Assembly (NCBI GenBank): GCA_944472155.2
Contig: OX235279.1
Location: 177,361,868 to 177,425,867 of the forward strand
DNA from: Trichobilharzia szidati
Taxonomy: Eukaryota; Platyhelminthes; Trematoda; Strigeidida; Schistosomatidae
Direction: 5' to 3'
DNA: 64,000 nt
Part shown: positions 1 through 10,281 of the stretch, piece by piece
Layout of the letters: every line of letters starts with the position of its first letter
How positions within the stretch are numbered: position 1 is the first letter of the stretch
Made by a program: the position numbers and the translations under genes
Notes under the pieces: model-generated
The model's input: the letters and a program-made list of their open reading frames with translations, nothing else
Told to the model about the DNA's origin: nothing
Databases searched by the model: none

Positions 1-900
1 AATAAATAAAAGTAACACATCAAAAGTTGCAAGTGTGGTAATTGTTTTTATGAAAAGTTTGATTTGATTTGATACACTGACAATTTTCTAAGTGCAAGTG
101 ACTTCATCCCAAAGAGTGAAATAACTTTAATACACTGTAATAATTTAATATTAAGGCGCCACAAATCAACTTGGTGAATAATTGCACCAAGACAAAAGCC
201 TAACCAATTTCATTTTCTTTTTTATGATATCAACTAGTGCATAAACGCGTATCTTGTAATAGCCCCAGCTCTGAGGAAACCACTAGAGGTTGTGGCGAAA
301 TACAAAATGAGGAATGAATGCGAGCAGTTTGCAACAGTTGTAGGTGGACCGATTTCCTAGAATAACATTATTTTAATGGTTTCTCAGAGTAACTGACTGC
401 GACTCTGAAAGAAAGGCACTGAAACTCGTCCGAGTTGGCCTGCAGTTATGATAAATTTTCTCACCACCTGAAGCTTACATTGATGATTAGATGTAGAGAT
501 CAGTCTTTCAGCTGTAACTGAGGTTGCTCAGCGTCCCCATTTTTGTTTAATTCTGTCATACGTGTACTAGTCAATGTGACCCTAATTCCCTTCAGCAACT
601 TAGGGATTGAACTATTAACAGGCAATAGTCTCATTAAATAAGAAAATGCAGATGATTTGGTGAAGAGTCCTCTGATCACCTTGAGCAGAAATCTTCGTAT
701 GTCTGGTATGTGATTCGCCTCTGTCACATCAACTCCCAATCAAAAGACAATCAGTGATATAGTTGAATGTCTTGACTGCCTCTTTTATTTGAGAAGTTGT
801 ACAAACAAAACTGACTTTAACAAACCAACTATAGAAAGGTTATATAAACACTGGTGCAATTTGAAATTTACTATTTCACACCATCTTTGCTTCAGGTGTG
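1..900. other. Unassigned AT-rich sequence
   Basis: I recognise no gene or repeat family here. A 79-codon open frame lies on the minus strand at 500-739, with no recognisable domain and no clear splice signals, so I do not call it a gene. Confidence 0.4.
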
Positions 901-984
901 ACATCCGGTTGGTGAAGATAGGGTGTATGTACTGCGGAGCAGTTTACTGACATAATATTCTGAGTTGGATGGAGAGTGTTAGAC

Positions 985-1110
985 AAGTCTAATTTCTAAA
1001 TCCGTACATAGTACTGATGAAGAGTCCCAAACTAGGACGAAACAGCTGTCCAGTACTCCCAGGTTTTCCAGTTCTTCTCTAACTGATGTCAGCCCATGAT
1101 GAAATCCTCC
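985..1110 (+). mobile_element. Tail fragment of tRNA-derived hammerhead SINE (family 3)
   Basis: The stretch around the hammerhead, including the repeated CAGTACT and the segment AACTGATGTCAG, matches the distal part of the SINE copies at 14745-15000 and 47110-47460. No tRNA-like head is visible here, so this is a truncated copy. Confidence 0.5.
1010..1057 (+). ncRNA. Hammerhead ribozyme-like motif with one core substitution
   Basis: The segment folds as a hammerhead by hand. Helix I is seven perfect pairs (AGTACTG at 1010-1016 with CAGTACT at 1051-1057). The core reads ATGAAGA at 1017-1023 where CTGANGA is expected, so only C3 is changed. Helix II is GTCC/GGAC (1024-1027, 1035-1038) with a seven-base loop. 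GAAA follows at 1039-1042, then a tiny self-complementary helix III (ACAGCTGT, 1042-1049) and C17 at 1050. A short palindromic helix III is typical of the retroelement hammerheads that work as dimers. The C3-to-A change should reduce or abolish cleavage. The following 50 bases match the tails of the SINE copies at about 14.9 and 47.4 kb. Confidence 0.7.
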
Positions 1111-1199
1111 ATGAAATCCAGGTCTGTTGTGATGGTTAGGACACGTATTACTTATACCAAACCATCTCCTTTCAAATCGAACAGTGTTGGCTGACATTT

Positions 1200-1945
1200 G
1201 ACTATAAAAATAACATCAGTCCACGAAGTCTTTGACTGTTGGTGTATGCCACGTAGAGGGATGTAGAATATTTAACTAGATGCCAAGAACAATAACAGCC
1301 TGTTAGCATGGCTCAAAATCGGACTCTGTGGTGCAAGTGAACTTACTCTTTGATTTTGTAGACCTATACAGTTCTTATTATTCTTAAGTGAATCACTGTG
1401 GTTTGTTCCCACTTCTATTTTCCTTCCACCTGTATCTAGACAACTTGTGGCAACTTAAACTGCTGTACTTTTGAACAAAGTTCTACTTACAAAATGCAAT
1501 CACTCAGTCAGTGTCCACCGTATAGAGATGGAAACAGTTGAATGCTGTGATCGGTTCGTTTATCTGACCGGCAGAATAGCGCCTAATTTAATTAGTGCTA
1601 ATACAATTCTAAAACGAGAACAATGGCCCTCCACTGGCATTTCCTAACCTGCGTCACCTTTATCACTACCACGATATCCAACAAATTCTAACTTAGAAAG
1701 TCAAATTGATCTCTGATGAGTAGCAGCACTAGCAGCAACATTTTTTGAATGTATTTTTTATCAACTGCAGTATGAGTAGATACACTGTTTCCATCTTCAT
1801 TGGAAGTAATCCCAAATATCTAAATGGAGAAAAGGTGAAACTTTAAAAAATTCGACCTTGAAATGAATCATTTATCTTAAGTTTCGTAAAAGACTATTCA
1901 TAATTCACTGAATCAAATAATGAAAGTAAGGAATACTGCTTATGC
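1200..1945. other. Unassigned intergenic sequence
   Basis: Nothing recognised; no long open frame, no repeat family seen elsewhere in the window. Confidence 0.4.
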
Positions 1946-1949
1946 TTTG

Positions 1950-2195
1950 AAGAAAACTTTATTTTATTCCTTTGCGTTTCGAGTGGAACACAGGGCATCA
2001 AGCTGTGAGCTCTGAGGTTTCAACAGCAGTGGTTGCATTCTTACGGAAGTGAGGTCACTAGCCCCACGTCCAACCTTCCCTCTTCACCTAGCTTACTGCC
2101 GGCTGAATGAGGTTTAAGAGTGCACCAGCCGGGAATCAAACCATGGACCATGTGTGTGGTTGGCGATCGTTCTACCGCTGAACTAGCGGCACTCG
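1950..2195 (-). mobile_element. tRNA-derived SINE, family 1
   Basis: Read on the minus strand this has a tRNA-like head with box A (GTAGAACGATCGCC region) and box B (GGTTTGATTCCC), then the family body with GGCTAGTGACC, and an RTE-like tail near the TGTTCCACT segment. It is diverged but near full length (about 245 bp). Family 1 copies also lie at 4576, 10440, 19225, 22748, 34851 and 59142. Confidence 0.75.
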
Positions 2196-2199
2196 AAGG

Positions 2200-2890
2200 A
2201 AACAATAATGGAAAAACAGCTTCTTTGCTTTAGAAACGCAACTAGTAATTACATTGTTTGAATGCGCTCGTTTCGAATATCAGTTCTGTTTCTTGGACAG
2301 TCTGCAGTAAATTCAATTCCTAGACCGCAAACCGTTGTTCGGAGTAAGACATTCAAAATATTTGAGTTAGTGCGCATGCAAAAGACACCTGAACGATTAT
2401 AAAGTAGACGTCATATCAGTTTCTTCCTCTGCACTTTGATTTTGGGTTGTTCCAGTGAATAAGTAACAGGGCAAGCGCATAAACTGTGACTCATGCATTG
2501 AAATGCAGTCAATTTGCATTGTAAAATGTCTTTCGCCCCTGTTGTTAGCAAAACCACAATGACATTGTTATTTTGAGTATACAATTGAGTAGTGACCGAC
2601 ATTTTGTATTCAGAAAAATAATTTCATTGTGTTTCTCTTGTAAAAACGTAAGGTCAAGCTTTCATAAAAAAAGAATGATTATTGCCTAAATAATTCACTG
2701 TGTAAAGAAAGCTAGTGCGAGTGTAACCTGAAGACACTCATTTTCACTATGTTAACAAATTAAAGCGTATTTTTACAAGTCCAAAACTCTGTACTTTACG
2801 CCTATATATATACTTCGTGGCAATTATCTAAGGACATTGAAGATAATATCCGTTTTATAAGGATACAAGTATAGTGAGGTAGATACAGTT
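2200..2890. other. Unassigned AT-rich sequence
   Basis: Nothing recognised apart from short open frames without domains. Confidence 0.4.
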
Positions 2891-2894
2891 TATT

Positions 2895-3048
2895 TTAGCA
2901 CAAAAGGACACTCATGATTCGTTGCGGCATGGGGAAGATGCGGAAACCGGAATTGGGAAGGCAAGACAGACCATCAACATTCTGAAATCAGAGTGGAAAT
3001 CTGCTTCACTCATGCACAAACAAGAAGATTCAGATTTGCAAATTAATT
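2895..3048 (+). mobile_element. RTE-type LINE fragment, left part (interrupted)
   Basis: The plus-strand frame contains GIGKARQTINILKSEWKSAS, matching the C-terminal module of schistosome RTE/SR2 polyproteins that other copies here also show (GIGKARNTF...LKPIWKSSS at about 37.3 kb). The match stops at 3048, where the inverted repeat of a PLE begins, and resumes at about 4067. Confidence 0.7.
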
Positions 3049-4066
3049 TTAATGAAAACAAAACACTTAGATCAGCGAAGAGTCTCTTTTCGGCGGCAAA
3101 TTCATTTTCTTAGCTCTACAATCCCAAATATAAATATGGGTTATTTTGTATGTATGTGTACATTAAGTTTATCAAACAAAAATGCAATTGGTTGTAGTTA
3201 TTTAAACTAAACAGGTGAAGATTGGTAATTGGAGTTACGTAATACAAAATCAGTCAAGAAAATTGTGTGTTAATGAAATTAGGGTAGTAACAAAGGTGAT
3301 GAGTTTTCACAAACATTTGTCAAAAAAGAAGTTATGTAATAATCTGAATAGTTTGTTGAGTGAGTTTTACTCAGGATGCACATAGAAACAAAGTAGATAA
3401 TACGAAATTACGTAAGAGTTCTAAATGAATACAAGAATTATAAGCAATTAAAGAACAGGCAAAGAAACAAAATTAAGTCATCAAAATCAAATCAAATCAA
3501 AAAAGTTGTTACCAAGACAGTAGAAGTGGCTGAGTAGTCCTCTTTTGTATATACAGCTCCGGTTTTTCTATGTGAATGGCCAGAGCTTCAGAGATACAAA
3601 GAAGACGAAACCGTATTGCCTTTGATAGGTTATTCTTGACTCCGTAAATTACTATGAAGGAGGAGTTTGTTAAGATGGAATGATCAGTGTTAGCCAGATG
3701 TTCAATTATCGCACTCCTTATTGCACCACTATTGCCTTTTCGCGACAATGCTGGATAGTGTTCTTGAATCCTCCTCCTCTTCGACGCGCACCCTGCCCAA
3801 GAGATAACTCATCACCTTTGTTACTACCCTAATTTCACTAACACTTAATTTTCTTGACTAATTTTGTATTAGGTAACTCCAATTATCAATCTTCACCTGT
3901 TTACTTAAAATAAGCATAACCAACAATTGTATTTTTGTTTGATAAACTCAATGTTCACATACATACAAAATAACTCATGTATATATTTGCGATTGTAGAG
4001 CTAAGAAAATGAATTTGCCGCCGAAAAGAGACTCTTCGCTGATCTACGTGTTTTGTTTTCATTAAT
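3049..4066 (-). mobile_element. Penelope-like element with inverted terminal repeats, nested in RTE
   Basis: Two arms, 3049-3303 and 3808-4066, are near-perfect reverse complements of about 255 bp. Between them, on the minus strand (3509 to about 3760), is the C-terminal end of a PLE GIY-YIG endonuclease, ending in the characteristic tail (residues SEALAIHIEKPELYIQKR then PLLLSW). Inverted terminal repeats of this kind are a known PLE arrangement. The RT domain is absent, so the copy is dead. A degenerate hammerhead-like segment sits at about 4002-4050: GAAA, a hairpin and flanking GTAGA/TCTAC pairing remain, but the CTGANGA box is mutated. Confidence 0.8.
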
Positions 4067-4555
4067 GCCCGGATGCGCATTATCCGTGAATTAAAACATT
4101 GATGTTAAATAAGTCTCTGTATATGAGTCAGAAGTTTTGGCGTTGACGTCATTAGAAGCATATACAACAAGCTACTGTAGACTTTTGTCAACATTTGCCT
4201 TCCTCGATAGCGAAGATTGGATCAATAGCAACGAACTGTGGGAGCCATACAAATACCTGCTGCCTAATAAATATACCGTAGAAAACAGAGGTGGACTAAG
4301 CGCATCCTGAAGATACTGTTGCGTGACATCTTGCGTCCACGCATCGCTCAAGTGGAACCTGAATGGGAAACAGTGAGTTGATCGTGTGTCCGAGAGTAAA
4401 ATGGAGGAGATCATGTGAGGAGGAGAAGGAGGTGAAAGCTTATGGGTAATCGTGCAGCCAGCTGAAGAGAACCACAGACAACAGAATGATATGGATATGT
4501 GCTATTAAAGCCTTATGTTCCACTCGGAACCCAACAGAATAACAATAATAAATGA
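4067..4555 (+). mobile_element. RTE-type LINE 3' end, right part (interrupted)
   Basis: This continues the fragment at 2895-3048 after the PLE insertion. It covers the region equivalent to the YGSETW motif (decayed, about 4115-4140) and the arginine-rich C-terminal segment, and ends with the family 3' end (CCTTATGTTCCACT, then AACCCAACAG and an AATAATAA tail). Many stops and frameshifts. Confidence 0.7.
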
Positions 4556-4575
4556 TTCATTTAGCTTGCTTTACG

Positions 4576-4806
4576 TGTGTCGGTGGCGTAGCGGTTAGGA
4601 CGCTCGCCGACCATTGACATGATCCGGGGTTCGATCCCCGGCCACCGACGCACTCCTTTACCTCGCTAAGCCAGAAATAATGCTCGTGAAGAGGAAAGGT
4701 TAGGCTTGAGGCTAGCAGCCCCATCCTGTAAAATCAACACTGCTAGAGAAACTTCAAGCCACTAGCTTGAAGCCCTATGTTCCACTGGGGAACGTGAAGG
4801 AAAAAA
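4576..4806 (+). mobile_element. tRNA-derived SINE, family 1, well preserved
   Basis: The head folds as a tRNA-like structure: an eight-pair end helix (GTCGGTGG with CCACCGAC), box A (TGGCGTAGCGGTTAGGACGC) and box B (GGTTCGATCCC). The body holds GGCTAGCAGCCCCATC and the tail TTGAAGCCCTATGTTCCACT, which is also the RTE 3' end. Internal Pol III promoter boxes are intact, as expected for a SINE, and the anticodon arm is not that of a working tRNA. Confidence 0.85.
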
Positions 4807-5017
4807 GCTTTCAAGATGTTTATGCTAGATTATTTATCTTTTTTTTTCTCGGAAACTGAAATAAAGTCTAGAGGAAACTAATTCTGTTGTCCCGTCTTGA
4901 AAACATCCTACAGTAGTTTAAAAACAGGCAAGTTAGCTTGCCTTGCTCTGTGTGCGCACAGTTAAGCGATTTCAGCAGCAGCCTATGTCAGTTGATTTAT
5001 AGTAAGCTGATAACTTC

Positions 5018-5140
5018 ATCCAGATGGTTGGAGGCAATCCGCAGGAAGTCTTGGACCTACGTTTCGTGCTGATTTGCACTAGTTAGCAAGGTGCATCTGT
5101 AGCCTTGAAGGAACTCATATCCCTTCTGGTTTGCGAACTT
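5018..5140 (-). mobile_element. tRNA-derived SINE, family 2, partial
   Basis: On the minus strand this contains the family 2 body (ATGAGTTCCTTCAAGGC type segment, CACGAAACGTAGGTC, GATTGCCTCCAACCATCT). The tRNA head is degraded. Confidence 0.6.
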
Positions 5141-5204
5141 GAATCTGATAGAATTCACGTTACCTTTTTTGATGTCGTTGCGTTCTCTCAGCTAGATGGA
5201 TGGT

Positions 5205-5780
5205 TTATTTGCGAAGCTTTCATCACCCTACTAGGCAACATCTTCAGCACATACTTCAGTTGATTGAAGTGAGCTTTAGGATTTCTCCACGAGCTTAGTA
5301 TTCATCTTTCCCGGTGACCTTGGATGTGATTGGTTGCTTTTGTATGTTTTCACACCTTCTAGGCTACTTGTATCGGAACTGATTGGTTTATTGACTTGAA
5401 CTTTGACCATTTGTGTGTGAGATTTCCTTCTTATCAGTTGGTAAATTTTGTCTATTTTGATGTATCTATTGATTGACGATTCACTGGAATATCAGGCTTC
5501 TAACAATTCTCTGGCATTTTTGTTGTTTCCTCTATCTAATACTTGAACGCTGGTTGTCCAGTCGAATTGATATTCGTGGCTGTCTGTATGTAGTGAGGCG
5601 ATATGAGGTATTGGATGTCATGTCTTTTGACGGCTAGCTTATGTTCATGGATACGAAGACGAAGGGGACGTGTACGTTGGCCAATGTAGTGTTTCTCGCA
5701 GTTGTTACAATTTATTTTGTAGATGATGTTGGTTTTATCTTCTTTCGTTGTTGAGTCTTTTGGTTGACCAACCAACCTTC
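5205..5780 (-). mobile_element. Penelope-like element fragment (GIY-YIG endonuclease, subfamily A)
   Basis: The minus-strand frame at 5536-5784 holds a PLE endonuclease segment with NIIYKINCNNCEKHYIGQ and RIHEHKLAVKRHD, the GIY-YIG core in its Penelope form. Downstream the frame continues, with shifts, toward the PLE 3' end at about 5210. The opposite-orientation terminal segment (AGCTCAGAGATGACAACC) begins at about 5780, so the copy is part of a head-to-head PLE arrangement. RT is absent. Confidence 0.75.
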
Positions 5781-5880
5781 GCAAATTAACTATCTAGCTC
5801 AGAGATGACAACCACATCAAAATCATCAACCTGAGCTACAAATCTTTTCCATCATATCTAAATTCACGTTACGCCAAACA
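5780..5880 (+). mobile_element. PLE subfamily A terminal segment, opposite orientation
   Basis: TTCGCAAATTAACTATC and AGCTCAGAGATGACAACC match the 3' terminal segment seen at 7670-7760, 8570-8605, 9590-9650 and 19770-19850, here in plus orientation next to a minus-strand endonuclease. Confidence 0.6.
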
Positions 5881-6639
5881 AGGGAAGAGACACATTGCAC
5901 TGGTTACTAACTAGTATCCAATCGGAGTACTTCATCCAGATGTATTGTAGATTGTATATTTTCGTCTGAGCACCCATAACACGGCAAAAATATCATCCTT
6001 TTCCAGATAACACAGATTGTTAATCATTGAAGTGTTATGGGGTGGGTAACACATTGCCCAATCAGCTTCAAAACTCACTGCCAGGTTATCAGTCTGCTTA
6101 CCTCTCCTTATTTTGACTCGTTAAAACGTATTTTACTGTTATACCTGACGTTAACAGTCGAACTTATTGGCATAAAATCAGACACCCTAGGTCTTCGATT
6201 ATCCTCGGATTTCCTCCACCCAGTGTCCTAGCCCTTAAGTAGGATATATAAAACATTTGCACAATGGACAGACTGTTGGGATATGACTGGAATCAAAGAT
6301 AAGAGCACTGACAGCAGGATTTGCCTGTAGAATGAACGTCTGAGTGATTCAGATTTAGGCGAAATCTCACACACCATCTGTGTGTTTATCAAATATAAAG
6401 AAATACCCAAGTATATAGGAAATACACCGCATGAAGAAATAGTTTTGTGACAGCAACTCTAGTGTATTCGACCCTGAATTTTCTAGGTCGATCATGTTAA
6501 ACATACAACGCTTGCTCATCTGGCAAACATTTCCAAATGATATAGCAAAAATATTCATTCAGACGTCTATAAAACACAAAATAATCGAGCTAAGAATATT
6601 CTTTTCGATAAATTCCTCTTCCGGCAATACAATTATAGA

Positions 6640-6732
6640 TATATGTATATATATGTATATATATATATATAAATTTATATTGATATTGACTACTAATTTA
6701 GAATATTCTATGTATATAAACATATATATATA
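6640..6732. repeat. TA-rich simple repeat inside the palindrome
   Basis: Runs of ATATGTATATATATG type between the two hammerhead-like arms. It forms the loop of the palindrome. Confidence 0.7.
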
Positions 6733-6737
6733 ATTGT

Positions 6738-6780
6738 AGAGCCGGAAGAGGAATTTATCGAAAAGAATATTCTTTGCTCG
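6738..6780 (+). ncRNA. Hammerhead-like motif in PLE terminal palindrome
   Basis: Helix I is GAGC (6739-6742) with GCTC (6776-6779). The core reads CGGAAGA (6743-6749), with U4 changed to G. Helix II is short (G-C and G-U closing pairs, 6750-6759). GAAA is at 6760-6763. Helix III is a 12-base palindrome, AAGAATATTCTT (6763-6774), and the cleavage base is T6775. The same motif occurs in mirror orientation at about 6586-6625. The intact-core relative is at 45697-45737. Confidence 0.55.
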
Positions 6781-7624
6781 ATTATTTCCAAATGAGATGA
6801 ATTATGCAGAAGTGACAATGACGTTTTCCCTTATGGAATTATTTATGATCACGACTCTGCCCTTCAGTTCATTAAATCAATAAATAAACAAATAAACAGA
6901 TGCGTATCCTTATGAGGAAAGTGAGAGTATGCTTGAAGGCGAGTTTACTTCTTTTAACGAAATTAACCCTTTAATATTTAGTGTGTTCAGAGAAGAAATG
7001 ACTTCGATTTCTTTTTGAAGGAAGACTCACTACATATGTCAACATCTAAGGGATAATGTGAGAGTAGGATTTGGGCACAGTGATTCTATATGTATAACTG
7101 CTTGCCTTCTTCAGGGATAATTTACTGCCATTTATACTGAGATCCGTGTGTGTTCCACTGACTTCATCATTCTCCTTGCATACTTCCATTCCCACCCCCG
7201 GTGCTGTTTTGCATTGGACGTGTTTAGAGTTGATTTGATGGATAAAGATTCGATGAATTACTGCACCTAATTATGTTACTATTCAATACTTCTACCGTGT
7301 TGTACAGATATGAAATCTCTGTTTTTATATTAAATAATCTATCTCATAAGGAATATAAAGACTCTATGGTTGAAGACATTATACTGTTAAATCTTAACAG
7401 TATAACCTCATCATGAATTTTTCCCATGGTAATAACTGGTGATATAGGTTGATGAAATGAACAAATATGTCCCACACTGAGTTGTATTCAAATACTTTTT
7501 TTTCTAAAATTCTCAAACTATTTTTGTAACCAAACACACAAAACAAGCTGAGAAAGGTCTTTCTATATCATACTAGAAGATTTTTAACTTGTCAGTTATC
7601 ATACTGCATACAGCATAACGAAAT

Positions 7625-7870
7625 TTCAAATGTTCTTAGACATGCAATGACGATTTGTATGTGATGAAGTATGCACTGAAGATGTTGCCTTGTAGGGCAA
7701 TGAGAGCTTCACTAATAAACTATCCAGCCCAGAGAACACAACCACATCAAAATGACGACGTCTGCTTAGAACAGGCACAATAGACGCTTGAATATTCGAC
7801 TTCTTGTATCGTTTTGAATCGGTTGTGTTCTCTGTGCTGGTCGATTTAACTGCGAAGATTTCTACGTCCA
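7625..7870. mobile_element. PLE subfamily A terminal segments, inverted pair
   Basis: A plus-oriented terminal segment (GCACTGAAGATGTTGCC to AGAACACAACCACATC, 7670-7755) faces a minus-oriented one (7785-7870, reverse of GTGGACGTAGAAATCTTC). This is another inverted PLE terminal arrangement. Confidence 0.6.
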
Positions 7871-7879
7871 CCTTCTGGA

Positions 7880-8605
7880 CAGCATATTCAACTCACCTTT
7901 TGAATGAACATACATAAAGGATTTATCAGAAATCACTACAAGACTCGTCAAACATTTAGGAATTAACGTCACACACAAATCAACAAAATCACTTCACTCA
8001 GTTCCATGTCAACCAAGAAACTCAACAGCGAAAGAAGATATAACCAACATCATCTACAAAATAAATTGTAACAACTGCGAAAAACACTACATTGTCCAAC
8101 GTGCACGTCCCCTTCGTCTTCGCATCCATGAACATAAACTAGCCGTCAAAAAATATGATATCCACTCCCTCATATCGCCTCACTACATGCAGACAACCAC
8201 GGACATCATTTCGACTGGACAACCAGCGTTCAACTACTAGACAGAGGAAACACCAAGAATGCTAGGGAATTTCTAGAAGTCTGGTATTCCGGTGAATCAT
8301 CAATCAACAGACACATCGAAATAGATGAAATTTATCTACCGATAAGAAGGAAATCTCACACACAAAGAGGCAAAGTTCAAGTTAAAGAGACAATTTGTTC
8401 CAGTACAAGTAGCTCAAAGGATGTGGAAATACACAAAAGTAACTGATCGTATTCAAGGTCACGAGAGAAGATGACTAATAAACTCGTGGAGAGATCTAAA
8501 AGCTCACTTCAAATTGAAGTATGCGCTGAAGATGTCACCTAGTAGGCTGATGAAAGCTTCGCAAATAAACTATCCAGCTCAGAGAACACAACCACATCAA
8601 AAAGA
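7880..8605 (+). mobile_element. Penelope-like element fragment (GIY-YIG endonuclease, subfamily A)
   Basis: The plus strand encodes the subfamily A endonuclease with stops. Recognisable parts are CCATGTCAACCAAGAAACTC (about 8007), the frame with DITNIIYKINCNNCEKHYI, then RLRIHEHKLAVK, and the C-terminal segment ending at the terminal AGCTCAGAGAACACAACC. It is the inverted counterpart of 5205-5780. The GQ of YIGQ is mutated to VQ. Confidence 0.75.
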
Positions 8606-8619
8606 ATTTGAACTTTCTT

Positions 8620-8995
8620 GTCATGTGATTTACTTTTTATCAGGTTGTGAATTCAGTCTATAATAATGTGCTGTTTAATCGCTGCATGATTCACCTGAGT
8701 ACCAGGCTTCTAGAAATTCCTCTATTTGAAATTTCTACATCATCCTTATCAAACTGGTGTCCATAATCATCCACACGCATTGATACGAAGGAATAAATAT
8801 CATGCCTTTTTACAGCCTATTCGTGTTCTTGGATTCTGATTCGAAGAGGACGCCTACTTTGACCGATGTAATTTTTGTTGTAGTTCGTACAATTTATTTC
8901 GTAAATGGTATTAATTTTATCTTCTTTTCCTTTTGGATCTTTCGGTTTGCACAATATCGAATGAAGTGAATGTGCTGGCTGACTTGTATGCTTTA
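8620..8995 (-). mobile_element. Penelope-like element fragment (endonuclease)
   Basis: The minus-strand reading recovers the PLE endonuclease core with frameshifts (reverse of ATTTATTTCGTAAATGGTAT, then TTACATCGGTCAAAGTAGGC and the cysteine motif). It is the same subfamily as the plus copies at 9055 and 52150. Confidence 0.65.
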
Positions 8996-9054
8996 TCTAT
9001 TTCAAATGGTCTGAATATTCTAGCCGTTGTTTGATAAGTATTCCGTATCTCTTG

Positions 9055-9720
9055 TAGAACACAATCACTTTATTCAGTTTCGTGCAGACCAAAGAATCCA
9101 ACAGAAAAAGAAGATAATATCAATACCACTTAAAATATAAATTGCACAAACTGCAATCAACATTACTTTGGTCGAAGTGGGCGTCCCCTTTGAATCATAA
9201 ATTAGCCGTGAAAAGACACGATGTATATTCTTTCATATCAATGCATGTAGATAATCACGGACATCAGTTTGATTGGGATAAAGTATAAATTTTAAATAGA
9301 AGAAACGCCAACAATGCAGTCAGGGAATTTCTAGAAGCATGCTTGGTACTCAGGTGAATCAGAAATTAACAAACACCTTACCGTAGGTCAAATTTACCAA
9401 CTAATAAAGAATAAATCGCATGACCAAGACGTTCAAACAGCAAGCCATTAAAAATAATCAATGTAAATTGACAACCATTCACCACAATGGTTGTCAGGAG
9501 ATACAATTATATCATTCATGAAGAATTCAAACAAGTTCACTTCATTCTAAAGTCTGAGCTCAAGATGTTCTCAAGAAGGTGGACGACGAAAGCTTCGAAA
9601 TTAAATCAACTAGCCAAGAGAGAACACAAAAATATCAAAATCATTCACCCGAGCTGCAAATATTCTCTATTATTCACGATTAATGTTAGTTGTTATCACA
9701 CATTATTAGTTTAAGATGAG
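9055..9720 (+). mobile_element. Penelope-like element fragment with terminal region
   Basis: Decayed endonuclease frame: AATTGCACAAACTGCAATC, GTCGAAGTGGGCGTCCC, GCCGTGAAAAGACACGATG. The PLE 3' region follows (TCATGAAGAATTCAAACAAG, GGTGGACGACGAAAGCTTCG). About 80% similar by eye to the copy at 52150-52800. Confidence 0.7.
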
Positions 9721-10200
9721 GCCAGCCTTCTTTTATGATGCCATTTAGCACGCCTGAAATCTTCAAGTTGAAAGTTTCGATTTTAAACCGAATATAATCT
9801 TCACTGTCCCTATCACGTGAGACTGACATCTTTGGTTTCTCCGAAAACATGCTTAACTTTGGACTATGCTGATAGACTAAAAAAGCATGCAGTTGGTTAA
9901 TTCAGAAATTAAACTCGTGCTGCATTTGTAATGTGAATAGTACTTAGAGTGTGAGGATTTTCGCTTACAATATACTCTCACTTGAATGGTTTCTTATTAT
10001 CCTAACTTTTGCTTTAACTCCCTTCCACACCAAACATTCGACTCTTCAAGGAATGCGTTAACTGCCATACAGACAGTTATATTAATGATCTGTTATGTGT
10101 ATAGAAGACAATATTTGTTGCGATCATAGAGGTATAATCCTAAGAAAACAAGAAAATAGCTTACGGCGTCTAGTTTCCTTTAGAATTTCCATTGTAAGTC
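9720..10200. other. Unassigned intergenic sequence
   Basis: No gene or known repeat recognised. Confidence 0.4.
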
Positions 10201-10204
10201 GTAC

Positions 10205-10281
10205 GTCGATGGCACAGAGGTAGAATGCTCGCCAACCACGCATGTAACCCAGGGTTCGTTCCCCAACCGACGCACTCCTTT
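10205..10281 (+). mobile_element. tRNA-like head of SINE family 1, interrupted
   Basis: GTCGATGGCACAGAGGTAGA and GGGTTCGTTCCCC are box A and box B of a family 1 head. The copy stops just after CGACGCACTCCTT, where a family 2 SINE starts. Confidence 0.65.

Larger units (their letters stand above)
6240..7690. repeat. Inverted duplicated PLE terminal unit, left copy
   Basis: This stretch is the reverse complement of 30965-32930. Shared landmarks include the palindrome with CGAAAAGAATATTCTTT, the segment TTGCATAATTC..TCTCATTTGG, and the CAATGACGATTTGTA segment near 7650. The left copy lacks the RTE insertion present in the right one, so it shows the pre-insertion state. No intact protein is encoded. 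Confidence 0.75.

Noticed and set aside
4172..4414. Minus-strand 80-codon frame
   Set aside because: It is the antisense shadow of the RTE 3' region on the plus strand.
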